In this document: in pieces, positions 44,238 through 52,161 of the stretch
How positions within the stretch are numbered: position 1 is the stretch's first letter
How the letters are laid out: each line of letters starts with the position of its first letter
The notes under the pieces: generated by a model
Databases searched by the model: none
What the model saw: the letters and a program-made list of their open reading frames with translations, nothing else
What the model was told of the DNA's origin: nothing
Origin: an uncultured Bacilli bacterium
GTDB taxonomy: Bacteria; Bacillota_I; Bacilli_A; RF39; UBA660
NCBI GenBank assembly: GCA_934153675.1
Contig: CAKPFG010000001.1
Coordinates: 124,001 to 188,000 of the forward strand
Length of the DNA stretch: 64,000 nucleotides
Reading direction: 5' to 3'
Program-made: the position numbers and the translations under genes

Positions 44238-44757
44238 CATTTTTCTTCCCAATATAATCGTCAATATTTATAATATTATCCATATTTTTATGGTTTTTAT
44301 TATTTAAATTAGATAAATATTTTCTATATTCAAAAATAGATAATGTTTTCAGTGATCGATCTTTTATCTTACTTTTTTTCTTACAATTATCATACTTTTT
44401 ATTATCCTTTGAATTATCATAAGATAACATATCACTATTAAATTTATATAAAATATTATCAATTGAATCAACAATACTAATGTTATCAACTAAATCATAA
44501 AATTTAATAATTTCTGTTATATTATTTTTATTAGTACCAATAATAGGCTTATAATGATAAATAAGTAAATAATTGTCATTAATTTCATAATCTAAATAAT
44601 AAACAAATGAATCTAATAAAAATCTGCCAATAAAATAAACCTTTTCCTTACACAAGTTATATATATCATAATAATAACGGTTATTTTCTTGAAACAATAA
44701 AATATTAACGCAATTATTATTTGAAGTAATAATTGTATTATTAATTAATTTTTCCAT
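44212..44757 (-). CDS. Hypothetical protein between GT4 and the ApbE-like lipoprotein
   Basis: A 181-residue protein I do not recognise. Residues 1-105 look like a small alpha/beta domain (YYYDIYNLCKEKVYFIGRFL, then YLDYEINDNYLLIYHYKPII); from about 110 it is a low-complexity, Lys/Asn/Asp-rich, basic tail likely disordered. It has no signal peptide or membrane helix. It starts one base after the upstream GT4 gene ends and overlaps the following lipoprotein gene by 26 nt, so the three are co-translated. Confidence 0.65.
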   Translation of the reverse strand: MEKLINNTIITSNNNCVNILLFQENNRYYYDIYNLCKEKVYFIGRFLLDSFVYYLDYEINDNYLLIYHYKPIIGTNKNNITEIIKFYDLVDNISIVDSIDNILYKFNSDMLSYDNSKDNKKYDNCKKKSKIKDRSLKTLSIFEYRKYLSNLNNKNHKNMDNIINIDDYIGKKNDSKIKTKK

Positions 44758-44758
44758 A

Positions 44759-45763
44759 CTACTTTTCCTCTAAAACTTCTTTATAAATTTTAACCAATTC
44801 TTTTCCAACTTTTTTAATATCGTGTTCTAGCGCTACTTGATATCCATCTGAAGTAAGATCTGGTAATTCACCATTAAAAATTTGCTTTATTTTTTCTTCA
44901 AAATCATTTATATCTTTAGCTTTATAAACATTAACACCATCAAGTAACCACTCATCAAAAACCTCTATATCTCGAATTATCGCTTTTATTTTAGCACTAC
45001 AAGCTTCTAATATAGGAATACCTTCCGTTTCTTCTTGCGTTGGAAAAATAAATAAATCAGCCCCACTGTAAGCTTTTTTTAACTCGATAGGTTCCACATA
45101 TCCTGGAAAGTATAAATTATCAAGTTTAGTATTAACTGCTTTTCTTATTTTAGCAGGAGAGGCAGCAAGTGGTGAATGTCCAAACCAAATAAATTTATAT
45201 TCAGGCAAGCGTTTAGCAAGTTCAACAAAATCTAAGATTCCTTTTCTTTCAATATATAATCCAACACCCATTATAACTTTATCTTCTTTTTTAAAACTAT
45301 ATTTTTTTCTAAATTCTTCTCCTAATTTATCATCATGTTTAAAAAAGCTTACATCAACTCCATTACTAATAGCAGTAATAGGTACATCTATGCCATAACC
45401 TTCAAGCAACTTTTTAGAATAAGGCGTTGGGGTTAAAATATGATCCCCTAATGAATAACAAGTAATAAGCCATTGTTTAAATTGCGGAGATACCAAGTTT
45501 GAACCAATGAATGAATTTTTAAAATCTTCTTCTGTTGAATGAGCATGGTATATAATTTTTTTACCTTCTTTTTTAGCTTTTTTAGCAAATAAGTATGATT
45601 TTGGTCCATAAAAATTTATATGTAAAATATCATAATCATCATCTAAATCAGTTGTATAATCGATATTGTTTTCTTCTAAAGCACACATTTGATGTTTAAT
45701 TGCTTTTCCAAGCCCAGATTTACTAATAGTTTTTAATCCTTCTGTGTATAATAAAACCTTCAT
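44759..45763 (-). CDS. Family 4 glycosyltransferase, glycolipid-synthase-like
   Basis: A 334-residue GT-B enzyme. The N-terminus MKVLLYTEGLKTISKSGLGKAIKHQ followed by DYDILHINFYGPKS is characteristic of a Firmicutes/Mollicutes GT4 group that includes diglucosyl-diacylglycerol synthases; the donor site is in VGLYIERKGI and the E-x7-E motif is EETEGIPILEACS. It probably adds glucose or another hexose to a membrane glycolipid that could serve as a lipoteichoic-acid anchor. It is the first gene of the three-gene minus-strand unit. The lipid assignment is family knowledge plus inference. Confidence 0.8.
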   Translation of the reverse strand: MKVLLYTEGLKTISKSGLGKAIKHQMCALEENNIDYTTDLDDDYDILHINFYGPKSYLFAKKAKKEGKKIIYHAHSTEEDFKNSFIGSNLVSPQFKQWLITCYSLGDHILTPTPYSKKLLEGYGIDVPITAISNGVDVSFFKHDDKLGEEFRKKYSFKKEDKVIMGVGLYIERKGILDFVELAKRLPEYKFIWFGHSPLAASPAKIRKAVNTKLDNLYFPGYVEPIELKKAYSGADLFIFPTQEETEGIPILEACSAKIKAIIRDIEVFDEWLLDGVNVYKAKDINDFEEKIKQIFNGELPDLTSDGYQVALEHDIKKVGKELVKIYKEVLEEK

Positions 45764-45811
45764 TAAATCACCATTTTTATTATAACATATTTATATTTTT
45801 TTTTAAAGATA

Positions 45812-46042
45812 TTATATTTTAATATTAACTAAAATGACATCCTGCCCTATTTTTTCTATTTGATTCCATTTAACCACTACTTCACCACTATTTGAAAAAC
45901 GCGAAATTAAAAATTTGCTTTTTTCTACTATAATACCCGATGATAAACCATTAGAATCAATATTAATATCTATAATATTACCTATCATTTTTCCATCATT
46001 AATATTGACAATATTTTTATTTTGTAAATCAGAAAGTCGCAT
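45812..46042 (-). CDS. ylmC: YlmC/YmxH-family PRC-barrel protein (sporulation-associated)
   Basis: A 76-residue protein of one PRC-barrel: MRLSDLQNKNIVNINDGKMI, with GxIxDIxID and a final WNQIEKIGQDVILV. It matches YlmC/YmxH, common in endospore formers and often encoded near sigG/ylm genes or dapG. Function is unclear. It lies downstream of sigG on the same strand as in Bacillus, but separated by an independent promoter, structured RNA and terminator. GGTGAT precedes the ATG. Confidence 0.9.
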   Translation of the reverse strand: MRLSDLQNKNIVNINDGKMIGNIIDINIDSNGLSSGIIVEKSKFLISRFSNSGEVVVKWNQIEKIGQDVILVNIKI

Positions 46043-46067
46043 AAAATCACCAATATAATTATATGAA

Positions 46068-46178
46068 AAAAAAGAGAATAAATACTTATCCTCTTTAATT
46101 CAGCCAGAGATTACTAAAGCCAACTGAATGTGCGCATTTGATGATTACTGATTAGAATGCGCATACCCTCTCGAGTAC
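46068..46178 (-). ncRNA. Candidate structured small RNA or riboregulatory leader upstream of ylmC
   Basis: On the minus strand a consensus promoter is followed by about 110 nt with two stem-loops and a terminator. Stem 1: TGCGCATT/AATGCGCA (plus-strand positions 46131-46138 and 46156-46163) with a 17-nt loop. Stem 2: ATTCAG/CTGAAT (46098-46103, 46124-46129) with a 20-nt loop. Both loops contain AGTAATC. The terminator, AGAG-G-ATAA / TTAT-T-CTCT plus seven T, ends near 46068, about 26 nt before the ylmC start. No reading frame fits. It is either a terminated small RNA or an attenuator-type leader of ylmC. I could not match it to a known riboswitch core. Confidence 0.65.
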
Positions 46179-46184
46179 ATACTA

Positions 46185-46213
46185 ATAATATCATACTTTT
46201 TTTAATATTGCAA
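46185..46213 (-). promoter_or_regulatory. Promoter of the candidate small RNA
   Basis: Minus strand TTGCAA (46213-46208), a 17-nt spacer and TATTAT (46190-46185). Transcription should start near 46178. Confidence 0.75.
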
Positions 46214-46312
46214 GTGGTTTTTCGACAAAATTTGACATTTTTACTATTATATATATGTATATACTAATACTAAGGCAAAAAAATTTAAAATATAATATCA
46301 ATAAATAAACAT

Positions 46313-47089
46313 TTAGTCAAATTTTTTCCTAATATTTTCGATGCCACTTTTTTCTAATCTAGATATTTGCGCCTGAGAAATGCCAAGTTCTAAGGCAAGC
46401 TCCATTTGTGTTTTTCCTATCAGATATCGTTGATTTATAATGTATTTTTCCCTTTCTTTTAATGACTCTATTGCATCTTTTAAAGCTATTTTTATATCTA
46501 TATTTTTCATATTGCTATTTTTTTCTTCCAATTGATCAGATAAATATATAGTGTCTCCTCCATCATTATAAATTGGTTCAAACATACTAATAGTTTCTTT
46601 CATACTATCTAAAGCATTAGAAACTTCAAATTCTGTTAAATTAAGTTCTTTAGCTATTTCACAAACTGTAGGTTCTCTGTTGAATTTGTTAGTTAATTGT
46701 TCTTTTACTTTTAACGCTTTATATGATATATCTTTGATACTTCTAGCAATTCTAACACTGTTATTATCTCGTAAATATCTTTTAACTTCTCCTAATATCA
46801 TGGGAACTGCATAAGTTGAAAATTTAACTTCATGTGAAAGGTCAAAATTATCAATAGCTTTAATAAGACCAATACACCCTACTTGAAATAAATCATCCAT
46901 ATTATCGGTGCGGTTATTATATTTTTTTAAAATTGATAGAACTAATTTTAAATTACCATTTATTAATTCCTCCTTTGCTTTATAATCACCTTTTTTATAC
47001 TTTTTAAATAATTCTATCATCTCACTACTTGATAATACATTAATATTCGCAGTATTCACGCCATTTATTTTCACTTTATGACGTGACAT
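46313..47089 (-). CDS. sigG: Sporulation sigma factor SigG
   Basis: 258 residues. The N-terminus MSRHKVKINGVNTANINVLS is almost diagnostic for sigma-G (MSRHKVEICGVDT in Bacillus). Region 2 has DDLFQVGCIGLIKAIDNFDL and KFSTYAVPMILGEVKRYLRD; region 3 REPTVCEIAKEL; region 4.2 LIGKTQMELALELGISQAQI then SRLEKSGI. SigG directs late forespore transcription. AAAGGAGAA precedes the ATG, and TATAAT lies upstream. It is adjacent to ftsZ, as in Bacillus, but spoIIGA and sigE, which usually lie between, are missing; a divergently oriented methyltransferase gene stands there instead. Confidence 0.96.
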   Translation of the reverse strand: MSRHKVKINGVNTANINVLSSSEMIELFKKYKKGDYKAKEELINGNLKLVLSILKKYNNRTDNMDDLFQVGCIGLIKAIDNFDLSHEVKFSTYAVPMILGEVKRYLRDNNSVRIARSIKDISYKALKVKEQLTNKFNREPTVCEIAKELNLTEFEVSNALDSMKETISMFEPIYNDGGDTIYLSDQLEEKNSNMKNIDIKIALKDAIESLKEREKYIINQRYLIGKTQMELALELGISQAQISRLEKSGIENIRKKFD

Positions 47090-47200
47090 TCAAATTCTCC
47101 TTTCATCATATATTGATAAAAATTTAAATATTATATACAATTAATATTTTTTTACTTGAATTTAAAATAATTATATAGTACTATTGTATCGGGTGATTTA

Positions 47201-47977
47201 ATGAATGAACAGAATTTAACAAATTATTATAATAAATTTAATGAAAATAAAAGATTATTAACTCGTCATGGAAAATTAGAATTTATTACTGTAACAAAAT
47301 ATATTGAAATATATTTAAAAAAATATAAGCATCCTAAAATAATAGATATAGGTGCTGGTACCGGCAGATATGCCAAATATTTAGCAGAAAAAGGTTTTGA
47401 TGTAACAGCTGTAGAATTAGTTAAACATAATTTAAGAATAATTGAAGAAGATAAAAGAATTAAAGCCTATCAAGGAAATGCCTTAGATTTATCTAGATTT
47501 AAAGATAAAAGCTTTGATATAGTTTTATTATTTGGCCCTCTATATCATTTAATTAGTGATAAAGATAAATTAAAAGCATTGAGGGAAGCTAAAAGAATAT
47601 TAAAAGATGATGGCATTATGTTTGTACAATATATAATGAATGAATATTGTGTAATAACACACGGTTTTAAGGAAAAAATGATCATTAATGAAATGATAAA
47701 TAATAAATTAGATAATAATTACAAAATCACCCCTAGTAAGCAAGATCTATATGCTCCTGTTAGAATCTGTGATATCAATTTTTTTAATGAACAAGTTAAA
47801 TTAAAAAGAATAAAAATATTATCTCCAACAGGTCCTGCTAACTATATCAGAAAATATATTAACAAATTAACAGAACAGGAATTCAATATATTTATAGATT
47901 ATCATTTAAAAACTTGTGAAAAATATGAGTTACTAGGAGCATCATCACACATATTAGATATATTAATAAAAAAGTAA
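47201..47977 (+). CDS. Class I SAM-dependent methyltransferase
   Basis: 258 residues; motif I IIDIGAGTGRYAKYLAEKGF (about 47-66), motif II VTAVELV, motif IV DIVLLFGPLYHL (about 109-120) and post-motif LREAKRILKDDGI, the UbiE/Methyltransf_11 layout. FGPLYHL suits small-molecule methyltransferases of this class. It is the only plus-strand gene in the 39.5-63.6 kb minus-strand block, with its own promoter (TTGAAT-17-TACTAT about 47153-47181) and a bidirectional terminator. Substrate unknown. Confidence 0.85.
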   Translation: MNEQNLTNYYNKFNENKRLLTRHGKLEFITVTKYIEIYLKKYKHPKIIDIGAGTGRYAKYLAEKGFDVTAVELVKHNLRIIEEDKRIKAYQGNALDLSRFKDKSFDIVLLFGPLYHLISDKDKLKALREAKRILKDDGIMFVQYIMNEYCVITHGFKEKMIINEMINNKLDNNYKITPSKQDLYAPVRICDINFFNEQVKLKRIKILSPTGPANYIRKYINKLTEQEFNIFIDYHLKTCEKYELLGASSHILDILIKK

Positions 47978-48010
47978 ATATTAAAATAAAAAAGTAAATA
48001 TTAAAATAAA
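47971..48010. repeat. Exact 20-bp tandem duplication at the end of the methyltransferase gene
   Basis: Positions 47971-47990 and 47991-48010 are identical (AAAGTAAATATTAAAATAAA). The first copy contains the gene's stop codon. A small slippage duplication. Confidence 0.85.
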
Positions 48011-48037
48011 AAAAAGCAAATAAATATTTGCTTTTTT
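48010..48037. terminator. Bidirectional terminator between the methyltransferase gene and ftsZ
   Basis: An A-run then GCAAATA (48016-48022) and TATTTGC (48025-48031) followed by a T-run; it serves both convergent genes. Confidence 0.85.
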
Positions 48038-48038
48038 A

Positions 48039-49169
48039 TTAGAAACTGCTTCTTTTCCTTAAAAATGATGGAATAATATCATCATCTTCATCATCAGACG
48101 AATTTATACTTTGGTCTAATGATGGCACTGTTTGTCTTGATAATTCACTTCTTGTTTGACTTTGAAGAACTTTTGGTTCTTCTTTAGCAGTTGTAGTATA
48201 AGAATGATATAAAGGTTCTTTTTCATCTTCAAAGCCAGTAGCGATAACAGTTACAATTATTTCGTCATTTAAATTTTCATTAATAACTGCTCCAAATATT
48301 GTATTAATATCTGTGTTAGCGCTTGATCTGATAACTTCTGCTGCCTCCTCTACTTCAAATAGAGTAAGATTGTTACCTCCAGTAACATTAATAATGGCAT
48401 CAGTAGCACCACTAATACTAGTTTCTAAAAGTGGTGAGGCAACAGCTTGTCTAGCTGCTTCTGTTGCTCTATTTTCTCCAACACCTATACCAATACCGAT
48501 AAGAGCACTACCACGTTTTTCCATAACAGTTTTAACATCTGCAAAATCCAAATTGATTAATCCAGCAACAGCTATTAAATCTGATATAGATTGAACTCCA
48601 CGTCTAAGTACATTATCAACTTCTTTAAATGATTCCAATAAAGGTGTTGATTTATCAATAATCTCTCTTAACTTATCATTTGGTATAACAATTAATGTAT
48701 CAACATTTTTCTTTAATTCTTCAATACCAACTAAAGCTTGTTCCATACGCCTTTTTCCTTCAAAAGAAAATGGTTTTGTAACAATACCTACAGTAAGAGC
48801 TCCCAATTCTTGGGCAATTGATGCAATAACAGGAGCAGCTCCAGTACCAGTACCACCACCCATACCACAAGTAATGAATACCATATCAGCACCTTTTAAT
48901 GATTCTTCAATTTCTTTTTTACTTTCTAAAGCTGCTTCTCTACCTATTTCAGGTTTAGCCCCAGCACCACGACCACCTGTTAGTGATTGTCCTATTTGAA
49001 TTTTAGTTTGTGCCTTAGAACAATTTAATACTTGTAAATCAGTGTTAGCAACTATAAATTCTACTCCTTTTACTCCTGTTTCTATCATTCGGTTGACAGC
49101 ATTTCCTCCACCGCCACCGATTCCTATAACCTTAATTTTCGCAATTTGATCCATTTCTAATCCAAACAT
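48039..49169 (-). CDS. ftsZ: Cell division GTPase FtsZ
   Basis: 376 residues. GTP-binding signature GGGTGTGAAPV (about 105-115), N-terminal IKVIGIGGGGGNAVNRM, the T7 loop NLDFADVKTVM, and the C-terminal conserved tail DDIIPSFLRKR for binding FtsA, SepF and other partners, after a disordered linker. It assembles the division ring. Follows ftsA by 11 nt with AGGGAGG as RBS. Confidence 0.98.
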   Translation of the reverse strand: MFGLEMDQIAKIKVIGIGGGGGNAVNRMIETGVKGVEFIVANTDLQVLNCSKAQTKIQIGQSLTGGRGAGAKPEIGREAALESKKEIEESLKGADMVFITCGMGGGTGTGAAPVIASIAQELGALTVGIVTKPFSFEGKRRMEQALVGIEELKKNVDTLIVIPNDKLREIIDKSTPLLESFKEVDNVLRRGVQSISDLIAVAGLINLDFADVKTVMEKRGSALIGIGIGVGENRATEAARQAVASPLLETSISGATDAIINVTGGNNLTLFEVEEAAEVIRSSANTDINTIFGAVINENLNDEIIVTVIATGFEDEKEPLYHSYTTTAKEEPKVLQSQTRSELSRQTVPSLDQSINSSDDEDDDIIPSFLRKRSSF

Positions 49170-49180
49170 AATAATCCTCC

Positions 49181-50419
49181 CTAATCGTTAAAGAAATATC
49201 CAAATATCTTACCTAACGTTGAATCAGGTGCGTTACGAGTACTATCAGCATGAGTCATTACTGAATATTCACCATCATCTATCATCGAATAATTTTTTCC
49301 TTTTAATTTCAATTTACTTATAAAGTAAACAATATTGCCCACAACAGATGAATATTTGTTATTTCTAACACCAAGCATCTTCATAGTACCAATATTTACA
49401 TCTTTACCAAATATGTCTGATGCGGCATACTCAAATCCCGCCATGTTAGACATACCTCCTGTAATAATAATATAATCAATTCTTTTGCTTGTCAAGTTAT
49501 TTAATTCATTTTTTGACAAATTAAGTATTTCTTTAATACGAGAAGATACCATCTCACTTATTTCATACTGATTAATTTTTATTACTTCACCGTTTTTATT
49601 TTTACACTCTATTGTGTCATTTGTTTGTGCATGATTAACATCCGCAACAGCATACTTATGTTTCATTTTTATAGCATCATCGTTATCAATATTATAAAAA
49701 GAAGAAATAGCCAAATCTATACTTTTACCTCCTAGTGCTAAAACAGTACTTTTTACAATTACACTTCTATTAAAAATAGAAACACTCGTTGTATCACTTC
49801 CTATATTTATAATAGCAGCCAATTTATCAGAAAAGTTTTTTGTTCTAAAGGCATATAAATCACCAATATTATTAATGGAGATATCAACTACTTCAATTCC
49901 AATATTTTCAAGTAAACTCAAAACAGAATAAACATTTTTCTTTGGCACTGTTACTATTACTGCTCTTGTTGAAAGCTTAGAACCAGTAAGCCCCACTGGA
50001 TCTTTAATAGCAACAGAATCATTAATCTTAAAATCAATAGGAAGTACGGTTACCATTTCACGCCCAGATAATTTTTTTTCTTGTATCGCTTTTTTGATAG
50101 TAAGCATTACATCATTATTAGTAATTGCATTAGAACTATCTAAAGTAATAGACCCTTTAATAATACTATACTCTGCTAAATAGCTAGGTACAGATGTAAT
50201 TACTTTATTTATTTTAAAGCCAAGCATCTCTTCAATCTCACTAAAGGCTTGTTTTACAGTAATACTAGCAAGTTCAAAATCAACAATAAGACCTCTTTTA
50301 ATTCCCTTTGATTTGCAAGAAGTTGCGGCAAGTACATTTAGCTTATTTTGAAAAAGTTCACATACTACAACCTTTATTGTATCTGATCCTATATCTAAAC
50401 TCGTATAAATATGCTTCAT
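49181..50419 (-). CDS. ftsA: Cell division protein FtsA
   Basis: 412 residues of the actin/hexokinase-like fold: TSLDIGSDTIKVVV (phosphate 1, about 5-18), the 1C domain (about 80-165), IINIGSDTTSVSIF (phosphate 2), and YIIITGGMSNMAGF (adenosine). The C-terminal end GKIFGYFFND is the amphipathic membrane-targeting helix that tethers FtsZ. AGGAGTTGA precedes the ATG. Confidence 0.97.
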   Translation of the reverse strand: MKHIYTSLDIGSDTIKVVVCELFQNKLNVLAATSCKSKGIKRGLIVDFELASITVKQAFSEIEEMLGFKINKVITSVPSYLAEYSIIKGSITLDSSNAITNNDVMLTIKKAIQEKKLSGREMVTVLPIDFKINDSVAIKDPVGLTGSKLSTRAVIVTVPKKNVYSVLSLLENIGIEVVDISINNIGDLYAFRTKNFSDKLAAIINIGSDTTSVSIFNRSVIVKSTVLALGGKSIDLAISSFYNIDNDDAIKMKHKYAVADVNHAQTNDTIECKNKNGEVIKINQYEISEMVSSRIKEILNLSKNELNNLTSKRIDYIIITGGMSNMAGFEYAASDIFGKDVNIGTMKMLGVRNNKYSSVVGNIVYFISKLKLKGKNYSMIDDGEYSVMTHADSTRNAPDSTLGKIFGYFFND

Positions 50420-50446
50420 AAAATCAACTCCTACGGTCTATTAACA

Positions 50447-50475
50447 ATTATACTATATTTTTTTATAAAAGTAAA
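50447..50475 (-). promoter_or_regulatory. Promoter of ftsA-ftsZ
   Basis: Minus strand TTTACT (50475-50470), 17-nt spacer and TATAAT (50452-50447). This gives ftsAZ its own transcript downstream of the interrupted prepilin region. Confidence 0.75.
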
Positions 50476-50479
50476 AGAA

Positions 50480-50511
50480 AAAATAGCGTTTTTCTAAAAA
50501 TACACTATTTT
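50480..50511 (-). terminator. Terminator at the end of the decayed prepilin/LamG-like gene
   Basis: Minus strand AAAATAGTG and CGCTATTTT (one G-T pair) followed by TTC and T residues; it separates the ftsQ side from ftsA. Confidence 0.7.
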
Positions 50512-50519
50512 ATTATTTA

Positions 50520-51094
50520 TTATCCATATAAAAATTCTCAAGACCCCTCATTATAGTAAAACTTTTTTTCTACTTTATCATATAAACAAGCAATCCCTTT
50601 TAAATCAAGAACCGGAATATAATCACGAATTAAATTATCTCCATCATATATTTTAAATACATATCATAGCTGGAAAATGTTTGAATTGTATTATTTTTAT
50701 TTCTAACAAAAATGCCTAGTGGTATATTTAAATTGCTAATACTCACAGCTAATGTTGTAGATAAATCCCCATATTTTATTATTCCACTCTTATATACTAA
50801 TTTATTAAATTCAAATTTTGTAGTACTAACATCAAAAGTATATATTTTTCCTCCTGCACTATATGTTTATCAGACCATAAATAAAAAATTACTTTGACTA
50901 TTTTCAAAATTTATTTGAAAAGCATATGGCATTTCTAAAGATCCAAAAATACAATCTGTAACATCATTTCTCGATTCTATTTCACTTTTAAAGACACCAC
51001 CAAATTTTAATACAGTTTCTATCTTAGTGTTTTTTGTAGGATTATAACCAGTATCTACATATTAAGTACCTGTAGATTTTATATAATTTAACTC
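50520..51094 (-). pseudogene. Decayed LamG-like adhesion-type domain, former C-terminal part of the adjacent prepilin
   Basis: Directly after the prepilin stop the same minus-strand frame continues ELNYIKSTGT-stop-YVDTGYNPTKNTKIETVLKF. This is the start of the 'YIESTGTQYIDTGY' concanavalin/LamG-like domain of gut Firmicute surface proteins, with the Gln codon CAA changed to TAA. After EMPYAFQINFENSQSNF a frameshift leads to TYSAGGKIYTFDVSTTKFEF, and further shifts lead to KIYDGDNLIRDYIPVLDLKG, CLYDKVEKKFYYNEGS and a final LYG at 50522. At least three stops and three frame slips make it non-functional. The intact gene would have encoded a prepilin-like protein of about 320 residues. Confidence 0.82.
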
Positions 51095-51481
51095 TTAATA
51101 TGTATTAATATTTACATTACAATCATTTTTATTTACAATTTCATATTGAAAAGTATTATCATACGTTATTTTTACTGTTTTTAAATTAGTGATATCACTA
51201 TCATTAACAACATCTAAAGTATTTGATAAATATTCTTTCTTTACAAGAGTCTCCAAAGGAAGACAATATATATTCTCTTTATCTTTTTCAAAGCTTAAAT
51301 AATTATCACTTACATACTTTTTGGCTGCTGTTATTATTAAATTATTATTAATCAGATTAACCTCATTCTTTTTATTATAAATTGAATTAGTAATTTTGGG
51401 CATAGCTAATATGAACAATAATCCTAAAATAGTTACTACGGCTAATATTTCAATTAAACTAAATCCTTTTTTCATAAACAC
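51095..51481 (-). CDS. Prepilin-like N-terminal remnant inserted in the division cluster
   Basis: 128 residues starting MFMKKGFSLIEILAVVTILG, a prepilin leader with cleavage between G and F and the conserved Glu5. The 100-residue C-terminal part is like those of the prepilins at 15.7-16.5 kb (KKYVSDNYLSF..., YCLPLETLVKKEYLSN, two cysteines). The frame once extended into the LamG-like domain, so the stop at 51095 (TAA, one base from CAA) probably truncates it; the shortened pilin could still be made. It stands 2 nt after ftsQ on the same strand, which is not a standard position for a pilin. Confidence 0.75.
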   Translation of the reverse strand: MFMKKGFSLIEILAVVTILGLLFILAMPKITNSIYNKKNEVNLINNNLIITAAKKYVSDNYLSFEKDKENIYCLPLETLVKKEYLSNTLDVVNDSDITNLKTVKITYDNTFQYEIVNKNDCNVNINTY

Positions 51482-51483
51482 CT

Positions 51484-52152
51484 CTAATTTTTGAAAGTTT
51501 CAAAATATTCTCCACTATCTAAATATAAAGTTCCTTTCTTATCTTCTAGGGTAGATACTATATCACTATAATCATTAATTTTTTCTATTTTATTTAAAGT
51601 AATATATACGTAAATACCATCATTCATAGTTAACAAAAATCTATTTTTATCTACTTCATTAGGGTCATATTTTATTTCAGAAATTCGCTCTAGAATATCT
51701 ATATTGATTTTTCTAATAGACAATATAAACTTATTATACACATCAGTAATATCATTAACAACTAAGGGAACAACTTTATCTTCTTTTATTGTTTTCCCAT
51801 CATATAAATATATTTTATCCTGATACTTAAACAAAGGATAATTTTCATCAACTATAATATATACTTGATTAAAAAAACCTTTTTTATAAACTTTTGCTTT
51901 TCTTATATATTTATTTTTTTCTAAATTCAATTTAATAGATAAACTATTGGCTTTAAAAATACTAGGATAATCCTTTAAACCGGCTATTTTTATTATCTCT
52001 TCATCTGTAAGATAATAATTATTTTTAATATAAATATTAGTTATATGATAATTATATATATAAAGAAAAATAAATACTAAAGCAATAAATACAGAAAAAA
52101 CTATTATAATTTTCTTTTTCCTTAATCGTCTACCCCTTTTTTTTCTTGCCAT
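51484..52152 (-). CDS. ftsQ: Cell division protein FtsQ/DivIB
   Basis: 222 residues: very basic cytosolic N-terminus (ARKKRGRRLRKKK), one membrane helix (about 13-32), a POTRA domain (about 35-105; ITNIYIKNNYYLTDEEIIKI) and the beta domain with VPLVVNDI. DivIB joins FtsL and DivIC in the septal complex that activates FtsW-PBP. It follows murB in the usual murG-murB-ftsQ order. The overall length is near that of DivIB. Confidence 0.88.
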   Translation of the reverse strand: MARKKRGRRLRKKKIIIVFSVFIALVFIFLYIYNYHITNIYIKNNYYLTDEEIIKIAGLKDYPSIFKANSLSIKLNLEKNKYIRKAKVYKKGFFNQVYIIVDENYPLFKYQDKIYLYDGKTIKEDKVVPLVVNDITDVYNKFILSIRKINIDILERISEIKYDPNEVDKNRFLLTMNDGIYVYITLNKIEKINDYSDIVSTLEDKKGTLYLDSGEYFETFKN

Positions 52153-52161
52153 AACTCACCT

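Noticed and set aside
47971..48010. CRISPR-like repeat
   Set aside because: Only two adjacent identical 20-bp copies with no spacers; a slippage duplication.
50712..50897. 61-residue plus-strand open frame
   Set aside because: It is the complement of the decayed LamG-like domain, which is clearly readable on the minus strand.
50520..51094. Stop codon reassignment (TAA read as Gln) in the LamG-like region
   Set aside because: Two TAA codons do fall at expected Gln positions, but the same region has frameshifts, and TAA ends many intact genes in the window, so decay is the simpler explanation.
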